From contig OX375883.1 of NCBI GenBank assembly GCA_947359465.1, positions 86,909,120 to 86,973,119 on the forward strand: 64,000 nucleotides of DNA, read 5' to 3'. The notes below the pieces were generated by a model. It saw nothing but the letters and a program-made list of their open reading frames with translations. It did not search any database and was not told where the DNA came from. The position numbers were made by a program, and so were the translations under genes. Source of the stretch: Metellina segmentata. Lineage: Eukaryota; Arthropoda; Arachnida; Araneae; Tetragnathidae. Positions 49,401 to 58,649 of this stretch are shown one piece after another (the stretch's first letter is position 1; the number at the start of each line of letters is the position of its first letter).

Positions 49401-49945
49401 ATGGTGGTGTTGAATCCATATCGTGCCGGGTTAAGGTGTTAGCCTCTAGATCGGAAGGTTTCTGGTTCGAATCCGGGTACGGATGTTTGTAAACATATGG
49501 TGTAGAGGCGGTTGGTGCACCTTAAATCTGTTGTGGCCGAAAGTCCTCACGTTGGGTGGGTGTGGAAGTTTGTAGAGTGGGGTGCCAGCTGGTGTTGCTT
49601 CGTCATCTGACCGTGGTTCAAAATTACGAGGTGTCGTCCTGGGATCTTTCCCTTGAGGGACTGATCCCGGACGACCGTCGTCAATAGCCCGTTGTGTTGC
49701 TCTAGTACGACGTTAACTAAAATTACCCCGAATCCATATCGTAGCAATCGGAGAGTTGCGAGTTTCCGACTCAATCCAAACTAAGACCTTTGTGTACGTG
49801 GCCAGACTATTTTCACCTCACTGCGTTCCACGAGCTGGTGTTGACGGTTCTCGTGAAATGCGTCATCTGTCCATGATTCTAAATTACGGGGTGTTGTCTT
49901 CGAATCTTTACTTTCCAGTATGCCGTGATCCCGCACTGGAGCAAC
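49401..49945 (+). mobile_element. Older SINE interrupted by the 49,425-49,729 insertion
   Basis: With the younger SINE and one target repeat removed, the flanks join into a second tRNA-like head (TCGTAGCAATCGGAGAGTTG, with GAGTTTCCGACTC near the B-box position). A diverged copy of the same body follows: GTGTACGTGGCCAG, GAGCTGGTGTTGAC, CATCTGTCCATGATTC, ending near CACTGGAGCAACCC. The head differs from that of the younger insertion. Confidence 0.65.
49425..49729 (+). mobile_element. tRNA-derived SINE with 13-bp target duplication
   Basis: The element starts with a tRNA-like head lacking the first bases: GGGTTAAGGTGTTAGCC as A-box region and GGTTCGAATCC as a perfect B box. A body follows with GGGGTGCCAGCT and CATCTGACCGTGG, then a tail with GTTGCTCTAGTACGACGTTAA. 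It is flanked by identical direct repeats GAATCCATATCGT (49,412-49,424 and 49,730-49,742), as expected for target-primed reverse transcription. At 305 bp with both ends defined, it is the best full-length representative of this SINE family in the window. Confidence 0.9.
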
Positions 49946-50285
49946 CCAACTTGCTAGAAGTGACGGTCCGGGATCAAACCTTGTGTGAAAGATCGAGGAC
50001 AACTCCGCGTAATTTTGAATGTACAGGCAGGGATTCGAATCCTAAATACAGGAGAGGTATACCACAAGCCCCTTGGCTCTCTTATATTGGCACAACTTTA
50101 ATGTGTCGCTCTAGGGTCTTTTTTATGTGCTTCCAATACCTTTCAGCTAGAGCAGGAACCCCCACTCTCTAAACTTCCACACCACGTCAATGTAGACATT
50201 CGGGCACGACAGATTCAAAGTGCATCATCCCCCGCGTACACGACGGCATGTAGTTGGATCTAGTTTCGAATTCTGTAAATATGCA
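49930..50285 (-). mobile_element. Diverged minus-strand SINE fragments
   Basis: On the plus strand the order is tail-like (CTGGAGCAACCC), body-like (GACGGTCCGGGATCAAACC, GAGGACAACTCCGCG), then a B-box-like GGGATTCGAATCC at 50,031-50,045. This is reversed with respect to the neighbouring copies. From about 50,155 a second fragment (CACTCTCTAAACTTCCACAC, CATTCGGGCAC, AGATTCAAAGTGCA, GTACACGACGG) matches the body again. Both are clearly older than the 49,425 copy. Confidence 0.6.
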
Positions 50286-50389
50286 TTGTTCAGTTGCTAA
50301 AATAATAGGGCCAATCCGTTTATACATAAACGGCATCGCCAATATTATTCAATTTAAATAAGATGTCTTGTTTCATTAGAACATATATA

Positions 50390-51256
50390 CAGGGCGAGTC
50401 TAAACTAATACGACAAACTTCAGGGTGATGATATAATACAACGAAACAAAGACTTTTCACCATAGAATGTATACTCGCAAGTGCAGCGGTTATCCGCTAG
50501 AGAGCGCTTGTAAAAAAAGCGGAGGTTTTCGAACCAAACGTCAGTCGCGACTGGAAATGGCTGAATATTCGCATTCACTTGAAGCACATCCATTTTGTTT
50601 ATGGTTTTGCCGATGGTAATGACTGGCATGCACAACGCCTTTACCGAGATTGCTTTCCTAACATGCGCACGCACCTATTACAAGAATTTTGCGCGTTTGC
50701 ACCGACACATCTCGGAAAGGGGCCACCCTGACATGCGCGACACAGGTAATTCCAGAAGAGTTCGAACGCCGGGCATGTCAGAAACAATCATCCATCAGGT
50801 AGAACAGCAGCATGACATTAGCACTCGAGTTGTAGGTCGTTACACAGGTGTATCACGAAGAACGGTGTGTCGAGTTTTACCACAGCCACCTAGGAGGCAG
50901 TGGTCCTACACGCAGGTTTACATCCATATCTTGTGCAGCGTGTACAAGTAGCAGCCTACAGATCATCCTGCGTGCGCTCAGTTCGCAAGCTGATTCCTGC
51001 ATGATGAGGATTTCCCGGCACACGTTTTGCCAGTAAACAAAATGCAGGTCTGCTTTCACTGCATTCGAATATTCAGCCCCTTTCAGTCTCCGACTGACGT
51101 TTGGTGCAAGAACCTCCGCTTTTTTACAAGCGTTTGACTGCGCTCTCTATAGCGGCTAACCGCTGCACTTGTTACCAAACATTCTATTGTGAAAAGTTTG
51201 TTCCGTTGTGTTTTATCATCCCCTGAAGTTTGTCATGTTAGTTTAGACTCATCTTG
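50390..51256 (+). mobile_element. DUF4817-type DNA transposon with long inverted termini, internally deleted
   Basis: The left arm (50,390 to about 50,612) and right arm (about 51,033-51,256) are reverse complements over more than 200 bases. Both begin C(A)-GGGYGAGTCTAAACTAA-like and share GCGGAGGTT, CCAAACGTCAGTC and GCTGAATATTCG. TATATA flanks both sides, compatible with TA target duplication of the Tc1/mariner group. The element is about 870 bp, too short for a complete transposase. It looks like an internally deleted, decayed copy. Confidence 0.8.
50575..51050 (+). pseudogene. Transposase N-terminal fragment (DUF4817/mariner-like helix-turn-helix)
   Basis: Broken frames read in order HFVYGFADGN and AQRLYRDCFPNMRTH, then after a frameshift FARLHRHISERG, DMRDTGNSRRVRTP and DISTRVVGRYTGVSRRTV. 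After another shift they read QPTDHPACAQF, an in-frame stop, and FLHDEDFPAHVL. This order and wording match the N-terminal DNA-binding half of insect transposases annotated DUF4817, where a FARLHQRL-like and a GVSRRTVWRVL-like helix-turn-helix precede the catalytic core. The DDE core is absent. At least two frameshifts and one stop show it is dead. Confidence 0.8.
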
Positions 51257-51379
51257 TATATACACCATAGACATTATTTTGATAAAATCATTTAAAAAGT
51301 AACGATTCATAAAACCTTTTCTCACAACCAGTTGCATGGACACAGGCTTTTGAAATGCTAACTTTTATATCCCATACTA

Positions 51380-51440
51380 GCCACGGCGATGCTAACCCGC
51401 GGTGATTGCTACGAATTCCCATTTGGTTTGCGATGATTAT
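51380..51440 (-). repeat. Dispersed copy of the 45.2-kb hairpin repeat
   Basis: GGTGATTGCTACGAATTCCC with ATTTGGTTTGCG is the inverted counterpart of 45,400-45,460 (ATTTGGTTTG, CCGTAGCAATCACCG, GGGTTAG). The full palindrome is not kept here. Confidence 0.6.
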
Positions 51441-52465
51441 CACGAAAACTTCAGCTGTACCCCAACTCACAGCTAGTCACTTATCAACTGTTTTGTTAAA
51501 CGGTTATGTATAATTTATGAACAATCCTTCATTCTGATTTTGTTAAAGGTTATAGTAGAAATACAATGAGGGGATGTAATGGCACTGAACAGAAAATTTT
51601 CCAGCAATTTTTTTCAGAAAAATATCATCATAAACAAAGTGTGTTTGGCATTTCTTTGGTACCTTTGCTTGTACTAATGAGAGTAAAAAAAGTATTTGGA
51701 AAAATCTCAACTAGACCTTGTCGTTCCATCAAATTTGTTTTTGCCAAACAATTAGATTTAACTTCAAGGGAAGTTAATGTGCAAGGCACGTTAAAGCTGA
51801 CTTTGTTATTTTGATAGATGTGATCAAACAGGGAATACTAAAGCTAGAAACACCACTGGTAGATTGTTAGAAATGCTAAGTCTGCTTAAATAACTGATAT
51901 TGTTATCTAGCTCTACCGTTATTACAATGTTTAAATTCTAATTTCCAGATAAACTGATAAGTTTTCTGAGCACGAAGCAAGTGCAAGATGTATATACCTC
52001 AGAAAGTATCCTTGGTTCCCCAATTCCCGTAAACTATACATAAAATACTGGTCTATGGAAATATTATTTCACTTCTTGTATTCTTCCAATTGGTCCACTT
52101 CTTAAAAGCACAAGACAAGGAATAAACACATTAGGCGATAAATGTTTTCTATAAAAATGTCAAGAACTGATACGAATAGATTAGTCATTACCTCGGATCC
52201 ACTAATTGTAAGTTTACGAGTTAGGTCTAAAACTAAACGCAGCCAAATGTTTCCAAAGGTTGAAATTTTTAAAACTTTCCCTTCAATACATCAGTAGACT
52301 ATTTATAGTTGAGATTCCAAGTATATAATTTTGTAATATTTTCCCCTATAGATTTTCTATTATTCTTTATGTTTAAATGGAACTGTTATGGGTACATCTG
52401 ACCATTGTTCAGGTGCATATTAATATAAAATTGCAAAATATACAGTTAATAATTAATCAAAGTAT
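51441..52465. other. AT-rich spacer, nothing recognised
   Basis: An 82-codon plus-strand open frame (51,566-51,814) has no recognisable domain. It contains FQQFFSEKYHHKQ, which does not identify a family. No splice-framed exon is evident. Confidence 0.4.
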
Positions 52466-52469
52466 ATTT

Positions 52470-52660
52470 AATATATGGAGCAAAATTGATAAATTTCTTT
52501 AAATGTAGCATATTTCTGCATTTAAATAGTAACTAAAAAACGTAGAATATATACCAAATCAGTATTTTATCACTCAAAGCCTCTTATAATTACCCAAAAT
52601 CAGTGTATTTTTGAAGCAATAATTTTGTCCACCTAGATTGTGTAAATGTGTTGCGTTCGT
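52470..52660 (-). repeat. Dispersed AT-rich repeat, copy 2
   Basis: This is the inverted partner of 44,320-44,510; the clearest shared stretch is TTTGTCCACCTAGATTG. It differs at roughly one in five positions by eye, so both copies are old. Confidence 0.65.
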
Positions 52661-53439
52661 ATAGGAAAAAATATAAAAGTTTCATTTTAAAAATTATTTA
52701 TTTAAAGAAAATCATATTTCTACTCTATCTTAACGATCTATAAGATAGAAAACAGAACTACAAAACTCCAGTTTAAACTTTTTATTTGTTTTGTTCTTAA
52801 GCTGAAAGCGTTGAAACGAAAAAAATTAATTTAGAATATGTGATCTTTTATGCTGTTGCCATTCTAAGGAAAACAATAATTTAATGTTATTAAATTAATT
52901 TTTAAATGTTCCAGATTAAATTTTAAAATTTGGGCTTCGAAAAAAAAATTTGTTCTGCCAGTATGCCGAATCCCATTACTGTAAGTGCCCTAGATTTGTC
53001 AGGAACATACACATAACAGACAAACACTCCCTTTTATAATAGTAGAGAAGAGAGGCAATGTCGAAATCTGCGTTATTTTGTATATTAGCATGACAATAAA
53101 GCATTTAAAATTGAACGCTAAGAGATTATTCATAAACTTCAGATATGCATAATTTTTGATTGAAGCTGCATAATATTTGTTAAAACTACACAGAAGACCA
53201 TCCAAATAAAAAAATTTAGCAGTCTGTTTACAGAAGTAAAGAAAGAAATCTTAAAAGGTAGTAATTGGAACAAAAAACCTGAGCAAAACCGAAAATAAGT
53301 TTATAGGTCAAAAATATCAAATAGCTTTAGAACCAGAGAATGAAATGCAATTGAAGTGGACGTGCACAAACCTACTGTGGTAACATGTCAGAGGTGTGAA
53401 CTTTTTACATGTATTTTGTGGAAAATGAGAATTAATACC
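52661..53439. other. AT-rich spacer, nothing recognised
   Basis: No gene or element is recognised. A 68-codon minus-strand frame at 52,999-53,205 has no recognisable feature. Confidence 0.4.
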
Positions 53440-53955
53440 AGTAAGACTACCTTTGAAGAATACAAACTATGCTGTTTTATATTTTTGACAAATTTCATTT
53501 AATTTGGATGCGTAAAATCTGCATAGCGACATTTATTCTCATTGTAAATGGATATAGATAGGAAATGAAATGTGATTGACGACACTGCCATCAAAAGATA
53601 TCAGCAATTAAGAAACGTAATCGCATAGGGTCGCACTGGTCTACTAGTAATATGAAACTTGGCATCTTTCGTATTGAAACTTTAATTTCAAATGAAATAA
53701 AACAAATTAAACGAGAAAGCAGTATTAGAAATTAGTACTTTTCGTCACGCACTTCTCTGGATTAAATTAGCGTCAGTAAGAGTACATTTGAAAAATATAA
53801 ACATGCTGTTTCATAATTTGACCAATTTTACTTCAGTGTTACACAAGAAATGTCTCTGCAGATCCTTATATTCATTACAAAAGGATTAAAATCAGGTATG
53901 AAATCTGAGTAATGACCACTGCTATCAATAAATATTACCAGTTAAAAAACAGCAA
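53440..53955. repeat. Diverged tandem duplication, period about 335 bp
   Basis: CAGTAAGACTACCTTTGAAG at 53,439 matches CAGTAAGAGTACATTTGAAA at 53,774. The resemblance continues through ATGCTGTTT, CATTACAAA-like, GACCACTGC-like, ATCA, ATATYA and CAGTTAAAAA-like blocks for about 180 bases. The copies span about 53,440-53,625 and 53,775-53,955. Their origin is not recognised. Confidence 0.65.
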
Positions 53956-54487
53956 AGAGGGTATGTGAGGGTAAGTAATTGAGTAAAAAAGCAATATACA
54001 TACTTCAATAAGTAAAGTACAAACCATTCTATTTTATTGAAAAAGTGGGCAACATCAAATAAAAATACTAGTGCTCGGAAGGCAAGATATGTACACAAAG
54101 AGGATTGTAAATAAATATGATTGCAAAATTGATAAACTAACCTATCGATATTTCTACATGTGAATAAAATTCGACTCAAACAGCAACAGGTTCATAAAAA
54201 AAAGTGTCCGATTAAAGTTGGCAGTAATTCTTCACCGGTAAATACAGAAGATCGGGACACCTAATAAAAAATATTCAAAATTAAATAAAAATTATTAATT
54301 AATAATATAATATTTTTTCCCATCGAGCCGGATCACATATCTTCAGCGCACACACTCACAGGTCGACCACGTCCACTCCCTATCGTGTCCATCCTGGGCA
54401 GATAAGGGCCAGTTCAGACGGCGCGTCACAGTTCTAATGTTTCTCATTAGAGGCTTTCTCTAGCTTCGGTTAATCCGCTGTGGGTTT
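53956..54487 (-). other. Probable 3' untranslated and downstream region of the PDHB-like gene
   Basis: The sequence directly after the stop codon (54,350-54,487) is less AT-rich than the surroundings, in line with transcribed sequence. The minus strand carries AATAAA at about 54,034-54,039, some 450 bases after the stop, as a possible polyadenylation signal. No element is recognised in the rest. Confidence 0.4.
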
Positions 54488-54618
54488 TCAATAACTCGGT
54501 ACGGAGGGGTCTGCTTCCATTCGAAGAAGAAGTGGTTCTAGGCTTTTAGTGTAGGGCAAAGGCACGTCAACACAGGTACCTTGCACCACTGCAGCGTCCA
54601 AGTAGTAGAAAGCAGCAT
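54488..54618 (-). CDS. PDHB-like gene, last exon (transketolase C-terminal domain)
   Basis: A textbook acceptor (TGTTTATTTCAG) precedes the exon, which is open for 42 codons to a TGA at 54,490-54,488. The translation includes AAFYYLDAAVVQGTCVDVPLPY, split here as AAFYYLDAA, CVDVPLPYTKSLE and ends DPSVPSY. This matches the pyruvate dehydrogenase E1 beta C-terminal pattern of an AF-FLDAP segment followed by a DVPMPYAK-LE segment. In that family this domain helps form the E1 tetramer and contacts E2 in mitochondria. It differs from typical PDHB at usually constant positions: the P after LDA is lost, MPYA became LPYT, and the final helix is unusual and ends early. It could be a fast-evolving paralogue or a decaying copy. 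Confidence 0.72.
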
Positions 54619-54950
54619 CTGAAATAAACATTTTTAATTGGAATTTAGTTCAGTAATAACTAACGATTTTGTTCATTGTCATTCAAGAGTTTCTAAAATG
54701 TATGTGTACACTAAAAATTGCAAAATTTGATCAGGATATTGATAATTGTTTTATTAATTCAAAATATTTTCCAACTCCTTAGCTTTCAAACCATGACAAG
54801 ATCAGATAAGTACACTATAAAAAAAAACGAGGCACCAAGGAGTTGTCTGATTGAGATACAAATTAGTGGATGTGAAAAACATACATAGAAAGTATACTTC
54901 AAAACAATTGAATAATTTATTTTAGAGTTTGACCATTACAAATTGAGGAA

Positions 54951-55573
54951 GTCAATAAGGCTTTGGTCCACCTCTGGCCAGGATGCAAGCTGTCACCTGG
55001 CGTGGCATAAACTGTTAAAGTTCCCTGATGGTGTCCAGTGGAATTTCTAGTCAAATGGTCTCCAACTGTCGGGCTAAATGGTCAACATTCTGGGATGGTT
55101 GCAATCGCCTTTCCGTAACGTCCCAAATGTGCTCTATGGGAGAGAGATCAGGAGACCTAGCTAGCCAAGGAAGTGTTGAGAAAGCTTGATGACAATTCAT
55201 AGCAATGCAAAACCGTGTGCGGCCTGGGCATTATTTTGTTCAAAAGTGAGTCTGGGGTGTCGCAAAAGGTTCAGAACACAACCAGTCGTAGTATGTCGTC
55301 TACGTACTGCTGTGCTGTAAGTGTGCATGAAATGACTAGCAAAGGGCATGGCACTCCAGACCATAACACCCTGTTGTGAGCATGTGCAATAGTAAGAGCA
55401 GGATCCCCACGCTGCCCTGGACGTCTCCTGATACGTCTGCGGTTATTGTCAGGACACAGTTGGAAACGGGACTTTTCACTATAGACTATATGTCCCCAGT
55501 CAGCGCCGTTACACGTTGATTGAGCCCGGCACAAATCCTTCTTGGTGTGGCGATTTTTTGTTAGTATATTCAA
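54951..55573 (-). pseudogene. Tc1-like transposase remnant, C-terminal half
   Basis: The minus strand reads YSEKSRFQLCPDNNRRR, RRRPGQRGDPALTIAH, LTAQQYVDDIL, then after frame breaks LPWLARSPDLSPIEHIWD and PRQVTACILARGG. This is the order of a Tc1-family DDE transposase from the first aspartate region to the C terminus. The usual FSDESRF motif is YSEKSRF, so the first catalytic aspartate is lost, and the middle region (QQDNARPH in the family) is shifted and reads EQNNAQAAHG-like. Several stops are present. The N-terminal half is missing. It lies inside the PDHB-like intron. Confidence 0.88.
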
Positions 55574-57346
55574 GATTATTTTAGTTACAAGTGTTTTTGT
55601 TAGGTACTGTCACCATATCCAGACATGTTTTCAAAACTTTAAACTCGATTTTGTACAAATTGTGTTTTTGCAATAGGGATGTTTTGTTCAAGCAGTGATA
55701 ACTCAACAATGAACTGATCGATTATAATTATCTTTGTGTCATAACAATCATCTATATAATACAGCTGATGTTTTGAACTCTAATCAAAGTTATTGGTTAA
55801 GAAATCAATTTTTAGTCAATTTTTAAATGTTGAAACTCTTAAAAAAAATTGATTTTTTAAAGTTCCTTGGTGAAAAAAGTTGTTAAATAAAAACTATTCT
55901 ATAGCAACCTGATGGATATTTAAAACATAAAGGAAAATTTTAGGAATAATTTCCAGCAGAAATGGTTTTTCCAAACAAATTAGAATTTGAGATATCACTA
56001 TTAAAAAAAACATGCTAATTAGCTAATTATATCTCAACTAATTATTAATTAATTTAATCTAAATGTTTCACACTAAAAAGAGTTTAAATGCAAACCAATG
56101 ACCTAAATGTAACAAAAATGGATTTTTAAAGTAAAATTTAAAAGAAAATTCTCAAGTGCATACATACCCCTTAAAGACTCTTTCAAAAACAGTTTTTTAA
56201 TTTTAACAGTGAAATTAATTGACACCAAACTCTGTTTTTAGCAAAAATAAGTTTTATTTGTAATACTTTACGATGGATTTGCGTATATGACATACAAAAA
56301 CGTTTTTCTCCTATTTAGATTTTTCGACATTCTTCCTGATTTTGAAATGTTTTGAAATACAGCTCAAGTTGCTTAAATTGATTTTCTGTAAAAATTTTCG
56401 TTATAATCCGTGGGGTCTCTGTTAGAATATTTAAATTAAAAATTTAGTCTTCGGAACTTTGAAATTCTGGTTTAGAATGTTGCTTAGCTGTTTTGTACAT
56501 TTGCAAGTGTTCTAGAACACATTTTGTTTATGTGCTACTACTGAACGATACATTTATCAAATGAAGTTCATTTGATCTATGTAAGTACAGACTATTAAGT
56601 GAATTTAAATATAGACAATACATGAAAAATTAATACACAATAAATTAATATACCTATCAATTTTTGCTAATTTATCAAAATTATGTAAAATCTTCTGGAC
56701 AACTCAATATTTTTGTCAAAATTTACATACAGGCCTTTTAATAGAAATTGGTCTCCAAATTCTACAATAATCAGATAACTGCAAAAGTTTGTTTTGGAAG
56801 TCGTTTAGAAAGATAGAAATGCAAGTTTTATTAAAATTAAATCTAACTTGTTAAACCTAAAAAGGAAAGCAACAAAGTATCAATAATTGGCAACACCAAC
56901 TAATATTTTAATATAAAAATGTCTAAACCAAATTGCAAAGGAAAAGAGAGTAGTATAAAAATTGAAAAATAAACATGTCAAAATTAGCTTTTTTCTATCT
57001 GTAGCTATAATAATAGTAACATGGCATATAGCGTGATAACCCAACAGATCTTAGAATATCCACAGAATTCAGAACAGCCTTCTAACTTAAACACTTGTTC
57101 AAATAAAACTGGAACCTACTAATGAATAGTAATAAACAAATGAAAACATTATCTTATCCAAACAGTGATTCAAAAACCTAATAAAAACATTTTTACTCGT
57201 CCAAAATATTCCACAAACTCAAAAGCAATGGGACAAAAACAAAATTCAAAGGTATGGGTTTGTATAAACTTGATTCAGTGTTGCCAACACTTTTCTAAAT
57301 AATTATTTTCCAAATTGTCTACGCTCGTCTCGGAAACATCCATAGC

Positions 57347-57896
57347 TGACCCGAAGATCATCAAAACCATTAAAATTTCCTCTTTTAAAATCTATTTTTA
57401 GCCTGCTTAAGGGTACGATTCGCCTTCAACTTCTGGTACCTTTTCCACCCTTCTCGATCACTTATTTTTTTGGCTCTCAGTTTCATGGGTCGCTTATGTC
57501 TGTAGTTCCTGCTGTGATATCTCCTTGTTAAAAATAAATCTATTTGTTAAGTTTGCTAAAAACTACTTGTCTTGTCTGATTCTACGGGATCTAAGTAGTC
57601 CATATTTTGGAGGCACTATCGAGATCAAATGTGGCTGACTAAGGTCCCCTACAGGCAGACAAGTAGTTTTTATCAAACTTAACAAATAGATTTATTTTAA
57701 CAAGGAGATTACAGCAGGAACAACAGACATAAGCGACCAGCAACACTGATAGTCTAAGTACAAGTGATCGAGAAGGGTGCTAAGGTTTTTAGCCTCCTCA
57801 AAAGGTTTTTATGAAACGAAAGATTTTTTTACTTCCACCCCCAAGCAGGCTAAAAATAGATTTTGAAAGAGGAAATTGATTTTGATCATGGGGTCA
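57347..57896. mobile_element. Foldback element, arms about 230-250 bp
   Basis: Left arm 57,347 to about 57,588 and right arm about 57,647-57,896 are imperfect reverse complements. Shared blocks include TGACCC, AAAATCTATTTTTAGCCTGC, ACCCTTCTCGATCACTT, GGTCGCTTATGTCTGT, AATCTATTTGTTAAGTTTG and AAAAACTACTTGTCT. A loop of about 60 bases separates them. There is no coding capacity. It could fold into a very long hairpin in the intron transcript. The arms differ at many sites, so the element is not young. No clear target duplication is seen. Confidence 0.82.
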
Positions 57897-58044
57897 ACTA
57901 CAGATATCGTCAAGACAAGTGTAGACAAGACACAAGTAATGCAAAAAGCACTAGAAGCGTTAACTAGTGTGTTGCATAAGGAAAAAAACAGAGACTAACT
58001 GCAAAGAAACAGATCACTCTGATACTTAGTATTTCCATACTCAC

Positions 58045-58146
58045 TCTCAATGATGCGAGCACATATCTCTGTTCCGATACCAGACTGTAGCCAACCTTGT
58101 TCGACATGGACCAGGTTATGCGTTTTCATCATTCCAAAATGCAATG
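58045..58146 (-). CDS. PDHB-like gene, penultimate exon
   Basis: The translation includes [18 protein letters not shown] and TEICARIIE. It closely follows the PDHB motif in which [27 protein letters not shown] begins the transketolase C-terminal domain (family pattern given from general knowledge). The exon ends at a good donor, GAGA-GTGAGT, and its last base plus the first two of exon 54,618 form a codon, so the frame continues. The start is less sure. The better-looking acceptor (CCTTTAG, 58,152) would put a TGA directly in frame, so I chose the AG at 58,148-58,147. W-P is W-L and GAEI is GTEI here. Upstream exons were not recognised within the window. Confidence 0.75.
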
Positions 58147-58459
58147 CTCATCTAAAGGCCTTATAGAATGCATATTGATTACCTATGTATTTATTTAAAA
58201 CAATTGTTAGTTTTATTAACAATAAATCAACTTATATAACACAACAGAAAGAGAAGAGCTAAAAAAATATCTGTAGTAAAAACACAATATGTTGTTTCTT
58301 ATGCCTACAGTGCCAGGCCCATCATACACGGCAAGAGGGTGTGGCTTCCATGCAAGTGAGCCCCATTGGGAGGAAGTCCGACTTAGCTCGAGAAAAAAAA
58401 ACATAATCATTCAGTGAATGGTTTCATTCTTCAAGTGAAACATCAGAAGAAAGAAATAC

Positions 58460-58600
58460 ACCTGACAGGAACTGAACCTGTGCTCAACTTCGCCAAAGCC
58501 AGTCCCAAGCACGGTTGAAAAAGAAGGAGGGTGAACCTGTGCTCCAAGAATGCTAGACAAGTGGTCATACCCACTGAGTCATGACAGCCACTTCGAGAAA
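58460..58600 (-). mobile_element. Possible tRNA-derived SINE head with internal duplication
   Basis: The minus strand reads CATGACTCAGTGGGTATGAC, resembling a D-arm or A-box region, then GCATTCTTGGAGCACAGGTTCA. The end is repeated: GAGCACAGGTTCA occurs again about 62 bases later and continues as GTTCCTGTC (B-box-like GGTTCAGTTCC). The insert between the two copies is of unknown origin. Confidence 0.45.
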
Positions 58601-58649
58601 AGGGAAAGAGCCGTTGGGGAACAGAGTAGTGGGATGAAAGTAGAAATAG

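Larger units (their letters stand above)
54619..58044 (-). other. 3.4-kb intron of the PDHB-like gene
   Basis: The minus-strand donor GAGA-GTGAGT (58,044) and acceptor TTTCAG (54,620-54,619) bound this intron. The exon phases fit (one base before, two bases after, giving AAT for asparagine). It contains a Tc1 remnant (54,951-55,573) in the same orientation as the gene and a 550-bp foldback element (57,347-57,896). The remaining parts (55,600-57,340) are AT-rich and show nothing recognised. Confidence 0.65.

Noticed and set aside
42816..49740. Functional tRNA genes at the tRNA-like heads
   Set aside because: A- and B-box-like sequences are present, but acceptor stems are missing and each head is joined to the same SINE body.
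49756..50172. 138-codon open frame, the longest in the window
   Set aside because: It runs across two SINE copies in opposite orientation and has no protein similarity that I recognise. Its length is chance.
58216..58410. Minus-strand frame with WGSLAWKPHPLAVYDGPGT, possible upstream exon of the PDHB-like gene
   Set aside because: The wording does not match any part of E1 beta, and the acceptor and donor candidates around it do not agree with the reading frame. It may be body sequence of the SINE-like element at 58.5 kb.
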